The notes beneath the pieces were generated by a model. The model did not search any database. It had not been told where the DNA came from and saw nothing but the letters and a program-made list of their open reading frames with translations. DNA of 16,416 nt from Candidatus Raymondbacteria bacterium RIFOXYA2_FULL_49_16 (GTDB lineage Bacteria; Fibrobacterota; OXYB2-FULL-49-7; XYB2-FULL-49-35), in NCBI GenBank assembly GCA_001789205.1, contig MFYT01000013.1, positions 1 through 16,416 of the forward strand, given 5' to 3'. Positions within the stretch are counted from its first letter, which is position 1. Each line of letters starts with the position of its first letter. Made by a program: the position numbers and the translations under genes. Positions 5,286 to 13,297 of this stretch are shown in pieces.

Positions 5286-6092
5286 TTATTGTTCCAGCTG
5301 CGAGATGTATTTCCGGGCTTCCTCGGTATATTCGCTTTGAGGGTATTTGTTCAGCATGTTTTTAAATTCGACCACAGCTTGTTCGTTGTCGCCCAGCTTG
5401 GAGTAGCAGATGGCGATGCGCATTTGGGCGTCATCGGCCTTGTCCGTGTTGGCATAGGCGAAGATTTTTTTGTAGTTGGCAATGGCCCGCGCATACTGGC
5501 CCATGTTGAAATAACTTTCGCCTATCCAGAACTGGCAATTGTCAGCGAACGCGCCATTGGGATTGGCGTTAAAGGCCTCTTTGAAGGCCACTGCGGCGTT
5601 GAGGTATTTGGCATTGTTGAAATAGGCCTGGGCAGTGCGGTATTTGCGTTCGTCAGGAGAGAGCGCGGCATTGGCTTCCTTGGTGCCTGGCCTGAAAACA
5701 TTGGCGTCAAAGACCGCTGGTTCGTTGCTTCTCTTTGGCGCCTTGATGCGCATACGGAGCGTGTCGAGTTCGCGGTAGATGTTTTTCACCTCTTCAGTGA
5801 GCACCGCGAGCCTGTTTTCGATCTCCTCGACTTTGGCGCCGCTGACACTGGCCATTTCCTCGGAGAAGTTGAGCATCTGGTTGTTGACTTCGGTGAGTCT
5901 TCCGCTGACTACTTCGACGTCGAGCCGCGCCTCTTGGGCCAGTTTGAGCGCCTCGTCCGCGTTTTCCTTTACCATGACAATGTCGATTTCGGGCAGGAGC
6001 ACGTCACCTTCGGGCACCGCGGGTTTTGTTCCCACACATCCTGCCAGAAGACCGAGGAGCATAAGAACAGCCAAAAAACGGATGATATTCAT
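5286..6092 (-). CDS. cpoB: CpoB/YbgF-like lipoprotein, coiled coil plus TPR
   Basis: The 268-residue protein has a lipoprotein signal (LLAGC, lipid Cys19), a charged coiled-coil region at about residues 40-116, a linker, and a C-terminal TPR domain from about 148. In the latter, YRTAQAYFNNAKYLNAAVAF, YFNMGQYARAIANYKKI and YSKLGDNEQAVVEFKNML are three repeats ending with KYPQSEYTEEARKYI. This is the YbgF/CpoB architecture, which links outer-membrane constriction (Tol-Pal) to peptidoglycan synthesis. In many bacteria it is a soluble periplasmic protein encoded after pal. Here it has a lipobox and sits directly before a bamD-like gene with no tol-pal genes in view. The ribosome site AAAGGCG is weak. 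Confidence 0.85.
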   Translation of the reverse strand: MNIIRFLAVLMLLGLLAGCVGTKPAVPEGDVLLPEIDIVMVKENADEALKLAQEARLDVEVVSGRLTEVNNQMLNFSEEMASVSGAKVEEIENRLAVLTEEVKNIYRELDTLRMRIKAPKRSNEPAVFDANVFRPGTKEANAALSPDERKYRTAQAYFNNAKYLNAAVAFKEAFNANPNGAFADNCQFWIGESYFNMGQYARAIANYKKIFAYANTDKADDAQMRIAICYSKLGDNEQAVVEFKNMLNKYPQSEYTEEARKYISQLEQ

Positions 6093-6138
6093 GGGTTACG
6101 CCTTTGTATTTCTATAGTATGTATATCGACCGCCTTTA

Positions 6139-6172
6139 AAAATAGTTAAGTCCTTAATGAATCGTCAAGGAC
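6139..6172 (-). promoter_or_regulatory. Possible promoter of cpoB-bamD-nadD with an overlapping inverted repeat
   Basis: On the minus strand TTGACG (6163-6168) and TATTTT (6139-6144) are 18 bases apart. The -35 box overlaps a 6-bp inverted repeat, GTCCTT at 6150-6155 and AAGGAC at 6167-6172, with an 11-base spacer. The repeat could be an operator or a weak terminator of the cyclase gene. TATACA/TACTAT strings nearer the cpoB start are alternative -10 boxes. Confidence 0.35.
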
Positions 6173-6181
6173 GCGGCCATG

Positions 6182-9133
6182 TTATTTTTCCGTTGCCGTA
6201 TACACGCCGTCCCAGGGTTCGCCTTTTTTTACCGGAGGGTTTTCCTTGTACTCGATGCAGCGCTGCAACATCACCTTGCTCGGGCAGGTTTTAACGCCCG
6301 GCTGCGGATACCAGATTTCGTATTTGAGCGCCTCTTCGTACAGGGCAATAGCGTCGTCCCACTTTGTCGCGCGATAGGCGGCAAGGGCCTGGGAAAAGGT
6401 CTCCACCAGTTTTTGCATTTTCTCGTCAGCCTCGGTCTTGAGGCAGAGCAGTTCGTGGATTGCCACGGGTTCGTTTTTTCCCACCACGCGCAAAAGGTCT
6501 ATTTCGCGCGCCAGGATGGAGCCGTCGGTGAGTTTCAGCGTGTCATTGGAGCAGGTGGAGAACGAACCATACTGTTTTGAGCCTGACTCGAGGCGGGCGG
6601 CAAGGTTCACGGCATCGCCCATCATGGTGTAGTTCATGCGCATGGTGGAGCCCATGTTGCCGGTCACGATGGGGCCTGAATTGACGCCGATGCGCATGCG
6701 CATCTCGTGGACAATGGTGGGCCATTTTTCGCCTTCGGATTGCCATTTGAGCCTGAGTTCTCCCAATTTGCTCTGCATTTTGAGCGCGGTCTTGCAGGCG
6801 CGTGTGGCGTGGTCGGGCAGGGGCATGGGCGCTCCGAAAAAGGCGATGATCGCGTCGCCTTCGTACTTGTCAAGCGTGCCTTGTTCGCTCATCAATATAT
6901 CGGTCTGAGCCGAGAGGTATTCGTTGAGCAGTTCGACCAGTTTTGTGGGGCTTCCCAGTTTTTCGGAAAAGGTTGAGAAACCCTGGATGTCCGTAAAATA
7001 GGCGGTGCGCACGCCTTCATCGCCGCCCAGCTGGGGCCGCTGCTTGGTTTCGTACATCACGTCGATGAGCTCGGGCGAGAGGTAGTTTGAGAAGGTGGCT
7101 TTCAGGAACTTCTTATCGCGCTCCTCGGTAATATAGCGGTAGACCAGGACGCCGATGAACGAAGCGAAGATGCCCAGAACCGGTCGCACGACCTCAAAAT
7201 CGACATTGTTGAAAAAGTAGGTGAAGGTGACCACGTAGATGTAGCCCAGGGCAAGGGCCACGGAAACGCCAATGCCGAAAAGCGGTTTTACAAAGAAGAC
7301 CGCGAGCGAGGTGGCAAGGCATAGCGCCAGCACCACAAGAAACATGGGCAGGGGTTCCACGGGCTCCATGAAATCAGTGTGGAGGATGTTGTCGATGCAG
7401 GTGGCGTGGATTTCCACGCCCGGGTACTCGGCCGCGACCGGTGAACCGACCAAGTCGAACATGGAGGGCGCGTTGGATCCGATAAGGAATATTTTGCCCG
7501 CGAAATATTCGCGCGGCACCCGTTTTGCCAGGATGTCGTAATAGGACACGGTCTTGAAGGTGGCCTGCTTTTGCCCTTTATAATTGATGCGCATGCGGCT
7601 GCTTTCGTCCACGGGAATGCGGATGGGATCGCCGAACGAGACGGTTTCATTGGGCTTGATGGCGTTGATGTCCTTTTCGATGAGGGCGAGGAGCTGGTCG
7701 AGTGTCTTGCCGCGCAGAAGCGTGTATTCGGTGTACAGACCGTCTGCCTTGCGCCAGACCGTGAGCTGCTCTGAGACCGGGAGGGTCTCCCCGTTTTTCA
7801 GGGCCATGATTGTTTTACCGTTGAGTCCCGCTACCAGGAGTAGCGTGGACAGGGGGATGTATTCAATGGCGTTTTCGCCGTTGTCAACTTCTATGATCGT
7901 GAATTCTTTTTCGCCCACGCGCTGTATCGCTGTTGACTGGCCCACGCCAATGGGTTCATTTTCCGGCATGCCCAGGAATTGCTCCGCGGTCACGCCGTTC
8001 AGGTCGCGGATGGTGGAGAATCCCAGGATCCCGGCCGGGATGTCGCAGGTGATCGCGCCGGTTTGGTCTTTCCTGACCACCGCCTTTTCGGTGATGATGA
8101 GGTTGCCGCCAACCTTGAGCGCCTTGATTTCAGGCGCGCGCCGCAGCAGCGCGCGCACCATTGTCCCGTTCATGCCCGGATAGCTCACGGTGAGCGAGGA
8201 ATCCGCTTCCCTGCGCAGATAAAAGGGCTTGCCGCAATCGATGTACTTGCCCGGGACAAAGGTGACGTCCTTGAGCCTTTTGCCCATGACTTTGAGGCAG
8301 GTCTGGAGCGAGAGCGCGGGATAGACATAGCCGCGGAAGACATTGAGCAGGGGGATGGTACGGTGGATCGCATCCTCATCGGCCGCGACGTTCACCAGGG
8401 CGATGCGGTCCGCGGCCTGGGCCAGTTCGGGAAAGGCGCCGTCGAGTACAGTCTTTTTCGGCAGCCGCTCTATGGACATGGCCTCCATCTTGGTACTCGA
8501 CTCCGGGTTTGATTCAAGACGGTGTTTTTCCGTGGTACGCGCCATATAATCCGACCGGTTGTCGTAGTTGAGGGTGTCGTTGAGGATCATGGCGTGGATC
8601 ACATTGCCCGCCCGCTGTGTCGACTGGACAAACTGGCTGTCGTAGTTTACCCCTGTGGCAATGGCCTGGTGCAGGCGGGAGAAGTCGGCCTTGGTAAAGG
8701 AGAGCGCCCCCTGGCGCTGTGCGAGCATATCCATGAAACGGTTCGATTCCTTGACCCCGAAATCAGCGTCGTTGAAATGAATATCAAAGACCTCCACCGC
8801 GGCGTTGCCCGACTTGAGATATTCGACCACATCGCCATGGTAGCTGCGCGGCCATTTGTAGTAAACGCCCAATTTATCAGAAAGCATGCTCCGCTCGTCA
8901 ATATTCACGATGACCACGTCTTCGATGAGGTCGACTGTGCGCACGCCCTCCATGCCTGTGCTGCTGAACGCCGAGCTTCCCAGGTATTTGAGCTGGTATC
9001 TGAAATCATAGGTCTTGTTCTCGAGGTTTGTCCACAGTTGGGGCATGAGTTTCCGGACCATGCCGGTGATCAGAAGTGCCGCTGCTACGCCGATTCCCAG
9101 GGCCAGGCCCAGTTTTTTGAGGGTCTTTTTCAT
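6182..9133 (-). CDS. CHASE2-domain class III adenylate cyclase, membrane-bound
   Basis: The 983-residue sensor cyclase has a first membrane helix at about 8-25, a large extracytoplasmic CHASE2 region to about 590, three more helices (about 595-615, 617-640, 650-666) and a cytoplasmic class III catalytic domain (about 700-895). All six canonical residues are present: metal-binding Asp715 (FTDIQGFS) and Asp760 (KYEGD), base-selecting Lys756 and Asp840 (MMGDAVN), and transition-state Asn843 and Arg847. The Lys/Asp pair indicates ATP, hence cAMP. The tail (about 905-940) has a TPR-like helix pair, AAYRATKWDDAIALYEEALK. The sensor is longer than usual, with an extra segment at about 345-500. The ATG at 9133 has a strong AGGAGC ribosome site. 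It lies 35 bases after the pgsA-like gene. Confidence 0.92.
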   Translation of the reverse strand: MKKTLKKLGLALGIGVAAALLITGMVRKLMPQLWTNLENKTYDFRYQLKYLGSSAFSSTGMEGVRTVDLIEDVVIVNIDERSMLSDKLGVYYKWPRSYHGDVVEYLKSGNAAVEVFDIHFNDADFGVKESNRFMDMLAQRQGALSFTKADFSRLHQAIATGVNYDSQFVQSTQRAGNVIHAMILNDTLNYDNRSDYMARTTEKHRLESNPESSTKMEAMSIERLPKKTVLDGAFPELAQAADRIALVNVAADEDAIHRTIPLLNVFRGYVYPALSLQTCLKVMGKRLKDVTFVPGKYIDCGKPFYLRREADSSLTVSYPGMNGTMVRALLRRAPEIKALKVGGNLIITEKAVVRKDQTGAITCDIPAGILGFSTIRDLNGVTAEQFLGMPENEPIGVGQSTAIQRVGEKEFTIIEVDNGENAIEYIPLSTLLLVAGLNGKTIMALKNGETLPVSEQLTVWRKADGLYTEYTLLRGKTLDQLLALIEKDINAIKPNETVSFGDPIRIPVDESSRMRINYKGQKQATFKTVSYYDILAKRVPREYFAGKIFLIGSNAPSMFDLVGSPVAAEYPGVEIHATCIDNILHTDFMEPVEPLPMFLVVLALCLATSLAVFFVKPLFGIGVSVALALGYIYVVTFTYFFNNVDFEVVRPVLGIFASFIGVLVYRYITEERDKKFLKATFSNYLSPELIDVMYETKQRPQLGGDEGVRTAYFTDIQGFSTFSEKLGSPTKLVELLNEYLSAQTDILMSEQGTLDKYEGDAIIAFFGAPMPLPDHATRACKTALKMQSKLGELRLKWQSEGEKWPTIVHEMRMRIGVNSGPIVTGNMGSTMRMNYTMMGDAVNLAARLESGSKQYGSFSTCSNDTLKLTDGSILAREIDLLRVVGKNEPVAIHELLCLKTEADEKMQKLVETFSQALAAYRATKWDDAIALYEEALKYEIWYPQPGVKTCPSKVMLQRCIEYKENPPVKKGEPWDGVYTATEK

Positions 9134-9168
9134 GAGAGCGCTCCTGTTGAAAGGGGTTGGGCTGACTG

Positions 9169-10374
9169 CTATTTAAAATATTTATCCAAAATGAAGCGGC
9201 AGGCAAGGATATAATCGATACCTGATACGACCGTGACTGCGGTGACCAGGGCCATGAGGGTGAAGGGCACATAGCTCCAGACCACGAGCAGCGAGGCGTA
9301 GATTTCCGGATAGAGTGAGGGAAAAGACGAGTGGGCAAGCGTGCTGAGCGTGGTGGCAAGCAGGAGAATGGTGAGAATGGCCGTACCTTGCAGGCCGGTC
9401 TTCCACTTGCCCGAACGCCGGGCGGACACGACCACATTTTCAGCGGCCGCGAGTGTGCGGATGACCGAGATGGAGGCCTCGCGGTAGTAGATGAGCGCCA
9501 CCATCCAGACCGGCACATAGTTTGAGGCCACAAAACAGAGGAAAATAGTGGTGGTGCAGATTTTATCGGAAAAGGGATCGAGGTATTTGCCGAACTTGGT
9601 CACCTCGTTGCGTTTGCGCGCAAAATAGCCGTCTAATCCGTCCGAGACCACAAAGGCGATGCCAAAGACAATGGCGATGATCTGAAACATAAGGGAGTTG
9701 TCGGCGAAGTTGGGGTTGCGGTCGTAGAAATAGATGACCAGAAAGGCGGGGCTCATGAGCAGGCGCACGAGCGTGATTTTTGTGGCAAGGTTCATGTCCT
9801 TGATGCCGCGGCGTTTTTTAAAGTAGTTCCAGATAAAGCCCGCGGTATCGGCAATGGCCACCATGAGCACCAGAATCATGGCAAGGTCCGCAAGGTGTGA
9901 AAGATTCAGCACAACCGTGGGACCGGCAAAGGGATAGCGTTTGATGGTGTAGAGGGCGGCGACCGTCACCAGCGCCACCTCATTTACACGACGCATGCTT
10001 ACGGGGGCGAAATAATCGCGGCTGCCTCTGAGAAAAGCGATGCTGTGCCACATGGAAAAAAGCTCCTTGAGCACAATAAAGAGGGACCCCAGCACCATGA
10101 GGGCCGGAAAGCGTTCTGATCCGGCGATTTCCATACGTCCCAGGAGGGCGAGTACCGGAATAAAGGCAAAGCCGTCAATGACCGAGGAAAAGACCTTTGC
10201 CTTGAAATTGACCCTGAAGCGGCCGAAAAAGGAGATGGCCACAATGGCGGCCATGCCGTAGGCCGCGTTGAGGTGCTGTCCGCTCTGAAGGGCTTTTATG
10301 ATCACTGGTACCAGGCAGAGCTTTCCGATTGAAACAAGGGTGAGGGGCAGGGGAATGCGCAGGGGTTTGTTCAT
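9169..10374 (-). CDS. pgsA: PgsA-like CDP-alcohol phosphatidyltransferase with a degenerate N-terminal copy
   Basis: The C-terminal half (about 195-401) is the size of a whole PgsA. It carries the full motif D-x2-DG-x2-AR-x8-G-x3-D-x3-D: Asp245, Asp248-Gly249, Ala252-Arg253, Gly262, Asp266, Asp270. It also has the PgsA-like stretch YYREASISVIRTLAAA followed by GKWKTGLQG. It should transfer a phosphatidyl group from CDP-diacylglycerol, probably to glycerol 3-phosphate. The N-terminal half (1-190) is also membrane protein with the same order of elements, but without three of the four catalytic Asp. The usual protein is about 180-200 residues, so this one is doubled. The start overlaps the recN stop by four bases (ATGA). 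The exact acceptor alcohol is inferred. Confidence 0.85.
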   Translation of the reverse strand: MNKPLRIPLPLTLVSIGKLCLVPVIIKALQSGQHLNAAYGMAAIVAISFFGRFRVNFKAKVFSSVIDGFAFIPVLALLGRMEIAGSERFPALMVLGSLFIVLKELFSMWHSIAFLRGSRDYFAPVSMRRVNEVALVTVAALYTIKRYPFAGPTVVLNLSHLADLAMILVLMVAIADTAGFIWNYFKKRRGIKDMNLATKITLVRLLMSPAFLVIYFYDRNPNFADNSLMFQIIAIVFGIAFVVSDGLDGYFARKRNEVTKFGKYLDPFSDKICTTTIFLCFVASNYVPVWMVALIYYREASISVIRTLAAAENVVVSARRSGKWKTGLQGTAILTILLLATTLSTLAHSSFPSLYPEIYASLLVVWSYVPFTLMALVTAVTVVSGIDYILACRFILDKYFK

Positions 10375-12020
10375 ACGGTGCCTTCAACGAGTTCGCGGGC
10401 ATGGCTGAGGCCAATGCGTGATTTGGCATTGCCCAGCATACGGGCGATTTCAGCCACGCGATCGTTATTGCACAGCTCCCTGATCGCGACATGGGCGCGG
10501 GAGCGCTCCACGGATTTTGACACCAGGAAGTGCGCGTCAGCGGCGGATGCGATCTGGTGCAGATGGGTGACACAGAAGAGCTGGTGAAATGCGGAGAGCT
10601 TTTTGAGAGCAGCGCCAATGGCCACAGCGGTCTCGCCGCCTGTTCCCGCGTCTATTTCATCGAACACGAGGACCGGAATGCGGTCGGCCGCGGCAAGGAC
10701 CGATTTGACAGCGAGCATAACGCGCGAGGTTTCGCCGCCCGATGCGATTTTTGACAAAGGACGCTGGGGTTCGCCCGGGTTTGCGGCTATCATGAATTCA
10801 AGGCCCTCGCCTCCGGAGGGGCTGTATTCGGCAAAAGGGGTGAAGCAAGTGGCAAAGGCGGCCTCGCCCATGTTGATGGCAGCAAGCGCCTGGTTTATTT
10901 TTTTGTCGAACGAGGCAGCGGCTTTTTTCCGTTCGGCGGATAGTTGTTTCCCTGCTTTTTCCATGTCCCTGTACAGGCCAGCTGCCTCTTTTTCGAGCCT
11001 GTTTTTTTCGAACGACGTATTTTCGAGGAGATCGAGGTCGGCCCTGGTCTGATTGAGCAGGTCAACAAGGCCTTGTTCGTCTTTGCCGTATTTGCGTTTG
11101 AGCCTGCTGATCTGCGCCAATCCGCTGTTGAGCGCCTCGATGTCGGCTGGTTCGTCGTCAGCGGAGAATTCCCGGTCGCACGCTGATACCACTTCACCCG
11201 CTATTTTACGGAGATCGGCAATGGCCGCGGCTTGGCCGGCAAAGCTATGATCAATTGCCGCAAGCTGGAGCGCGGCCTTTTCCGCGCTTGCGAGGCGCTT
11301 TAAGAAATCGTCGTTGAGCTGGTCCTGCACTTTTTGCCTGAGCTCGGTTGTTTTGTGGCCGCCTTCGGCGCGCTTTATCCTCGAAAGCAGCTCAGCTTCC
11401 TTTCCGGGAGAGAGTCCTGCCTCGATTAAATCCCTGAACTGGAACTCGAGAAACTCGCGTTGTTTCCCGATTTCGCGGGAGCGGGCCTCGAGGGCCGCGC
11501 ATGCCGCTTTTTTCTCGCTGTACGCCTCGTAGCGAGCGGAGTAGGATGCGCATAGGTCGCTTGCCCCTGCATAGGCGTCAATGCATTCGCGCTGGTAAGC
11601 GGGCCCAAGCAGGGACTGGTGCTCGTTCTGGCCGTGGACGTCGACCAGAAGGTCGCCCAGGTCCTTCACGGTCTTGAGCGGGGATTTGATGCCGTTGACG
11701 AAACAGCGGTTTTGGCCGTCGTCGTTTATTTCGCGGCGCACGGAAATCTCGCCTTCCTCGGGCGCAACGCCAAGCTGTTCGCAGGCAGCAAGCAGCTTTC
11801 GGTTTTTTCCTATGGTAAAGGTGGCCTGCACCATGGCCTGCTTTTCGCCCGTGCGGATGGCGGAAGGATGGGCGCGGCCGCCCAGCACCAGAGAAAGCGC
11901 CTCGATGATGATGGATTTGCCCGCGCCGGTTTCTCCGGTGACAACGTTGAGTCCCAGGCCAAATGCAATGTCGATTTTTTCTATGAGGGCAACATTGCGG
12001 ATGGATAAAAAAGAAAGCAT
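10371..12020 (-). CDS. recN: DNA repair protein RecN
   Basis: RecN is an SMC-like ATPase that acts at DNA double-strand breaks. The 549-residue product is full length. It has the Walker A motif GETGAGKS (29-36), the VDVHGQNEHQSLL Q-loop region (126-138), a long coiled-coil centre (about 160-380), the ABC signature SKIASGGETSR (423-433), Walker B VLVFDEID (450-457) followed by AGTGG, and the switch VTHLHQIA (484-491). The ATG at 12020 is preceded by GGAG at good spacing. It is the first gene of the minus-strand series and overlaps the pgsA-like gene by four bases. No LexA box was recognised in the short upstream region, which holds a repeat cluster instead. Confidence 0.97.
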   Translation of the reverse strand: MLSFLSIRNVALIEKIDIAFGLGLNVVTGETGAGKSIIIEALSLVLGGRAHPSAIRTGEKQAMVQATFTIGKNRKLLAACEQLGVAPEEGEISVRREINDDGQNRCFVNGIKSPLKTVKDLGDLLVDVHGQNEHQSLLGPAYQRECIDAYAGASDLCASYSARYEAYSEKKAACAALEARSREIGKQREFLEFQFRDLIEAGLSPGKEAELLSRIKRAEGGHKTTELRQKVQDQLNDDFLKRLASAEKAALQLAAIDHSFAGQAAAIADLRKIAGEVVSACDREFSADDEPADIEALNSGLAQISRLKRKYGKDEQGLVDLLNQTRADLDLLENTSFEKNRLEKEAAGLYRDMEKAGKQLSAERKKAAASFDKKINQALAAINMGEAAFATCFTPFAEYSPSGGEGLEFMIAANPGEPQRPLSKIASGGETSRVMLAVKSVLAAADRIPVLVFDEIDAGTGGETAVAIGAALKKLSAFHQLFCVTHLHQIASAADAHFLVSKSVERSRAHVAIRELCNNDRVAEIARMLGNAKSRIGLSHARELVEGTV

Positions 12021-12114
12021 TCTGTATTCTCCGGTGCCTTAAAGATAGAAAAACAGGGATGCGGCATGCAATTATGACCTGCGCGGGCGATATTCTGGCA
12101 ATTCGGTATCTATT

Positions 12115-12209
12115 ACAGGGGCGTCATTTGATTCATGCCATGCCGGCATCTGTTGTACGGGCGTCATTCTGCAATAGAGGGTTCACATTCATGAATGACG
12201 CCCCTACAA
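12115..12209. repeat. Palindromic repeat cluster, MITE-like, upstream of recN
   Basis: Three copies of a GGGGCGTCATT unit lie in the recN/DHH intergenic gap. Copy B (12153-12169) and inverted copy C (12193-12209) match over 17 bases with one mismatch, enclosing 23 bases. Copy A (about 12115-12129) is in the same orientation as B and shares 12 perfect bases with inverted C (12117-12128 against 12194-12205). Between A and B lies a perfect 10-base palindrome, ATGCCGGCAT (12140-12149). The layout suggests a decayed small inverted-repeat element. Confidence 0.65.
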
Positions 12210-12262
12210 ACAATGAAATTATCGAATACGCCCAAAATCATTTGCGTTTTTTTATAGAATAA

Positions 12263-13255
12263 ATGTATCTACTAAAACTTATGCTTTCGCGCATTGTTAC
12301 TCATAACGACCTTGACGGCATCTTTTCCGCGTCGCTGTGCAGCGCCATCCATGGCATTGACGAGGTGGAATTCACCGGGCCCAACGCGGTGGCCAACCGC
12401 GCGGTTTCCATCACCGCGGACGACATTGTCTGCGACCTGCCCTATCCGGGCGAGTGCGGGCTCTGGTTCGACCACCACGCGGGCAATGCTGAGGAGCTCA
12501 GGCGGCTGGGCGTTGACCCACTATCGCAGCCCGGACGGTTTGCGCAGGAAAAGAGCTGCGCGCGCGTCATCTATTCCTATTACCAGAACGACTACGACTT
12601 CCCCGTCTTTTACGGCGAATCGGTGCGCGAGGTCGATAAAATTGATAGCTTTGATTTCGCATCAGTGGCTGAATGGCGCGCGGAGACGCCTGTGCGTATC
12701 ATCAATGATTCGCTCAAATGCGCGTTTAGGGACCGCGAGGCCGAGGGGGCCTATTATCGCTCCCTTATCGGCAGGCTTGCGGAACAGAGCATGGCCGAGG
12801 TGGCGCAGGCCAACGATGTGCGGGACTATTTCCAGGCCTATCTGAAGGACGAGGAGAAGATGGTTGAATTGATCAGGGCATCGTCATCGTTCCATCCGGC
12901 TGATCGGGACAGGGAGTTTGCCATCATCGACCTTACCCACTATCCCAAACAGACCATGGTAGTACGCAATCTTGCCCAGATCATTTACCCGGAGATATAC
13001 GGCGTTTTCCTGGTCCAGAACCTGTACGACCGCGGTGTCAAGACCACCAATCTCAAGGTGTCGGGGTCGCTCACCATCCGCAATGGCAAGGGAAAAAAGG
13101 ACATCGGCGAGATCATGCGTATTCTCAACATCGGCGACGGCCATCCGGGCGCGGGATCGGGCCAGATTTTCTGCGATTCAAAGGCGGACATGGAGCGGAA
13201 AAAACAGGACGCCCTTGACAAAATCTGCCAGATCTGGCATTCACAGGCGGCCTGA
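12263..13255 (+). CDS. DHH/DHHA1-family phosphoesterase
   Basis: The 330-residue protein has the DHH metal-site motifs: THNDLDG (13-19), CDLP (57-60), FDHHAGN (69-75) and DKIDSF (125-130). The C-terminal DHHA1 part has GDGHPGAGSG (291-300), a variant of the usual GGHxxAxG substrate-binding loop. Relatives are Mn-dependent phosphodiesterases or phosphatases acting on nanoRNA, pAp, cyclic dinucleotides or polyphosphate; which one cannot be told. It is probably cytoplasmic. Two starts are possible: ATG at 12263, or Met7 at 12281 (MLSRIVTHND). The second is closer to the motif and follows a TATAGA-like -10 box at 12253. Neither has a clear ribosome site. It is divergent from recN and convergent with the next gene. 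Confidence 0.88.
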   Translation: MYLLKLMLSRIVTHNDLDGIFSASLCSAIHGIDEVEFTGPNAVANRAVSITADDIVCDLPYPGECGLWFDHHAGNAEELRRLGVDPLSQPGRFAQEKSCARVIYSYYQNDYDFPVFYGESVREVDKIDSFDFASVAEWRAETPVRIINDSLKCAFRDREAEGAYYRSLIGRLAEQSMAEVAQANDVRDYFQAYLKDEEKMVELIRASSSFHPADRDREFAIIDLTHYPKQTMVVRNLAQIIYPEIYGVFLVQNLYDRGVKTTNLKVSGSLTIRNGKGKKDIGEIMRILNIGDGHPGAGSGQIFCDSKADMERKKQDALDKICQIWHSQAA

Positions 13256-13257
13256 CG

Positions 13258-13279
13258 CAGGCACGCTGCCGGGAGCCTG
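13258..13279 (+). terminator. Weak hairpin between convergent genes
   Basis: CAGGC (13258-13262) pairs with GCCTG (13275-13279) just after the DHH gene stop, with a 12-base loop and no long T-tract directly after it. It is a possible but weak terminator. Confidence 0.25.
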
Positions 13280-13297
13280 TAAAATTCCCTAACAATT

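Noticed and set aside
5250-6149. A 299-codon open frame on the + strand opposite the cpoB-like gene
   Set aside because: The opposite strand encodes a protein with a signal, coiled coil and TPRs; this frame is a mirror of its codon bias and has no recognisable protein features.
8522-9214. A 230-codon + strand frame opposite the cyclase N-terminus
   Set aside because: The minus-strand cyclase is certain here and this frame has no family motif or ribosome site.
12059-12262. A 67-codon + strand frame ending just before the DHH gene
   Set aside because: It is read straight through the palindromic repeat cluster, has no ribosome site and no protein features.
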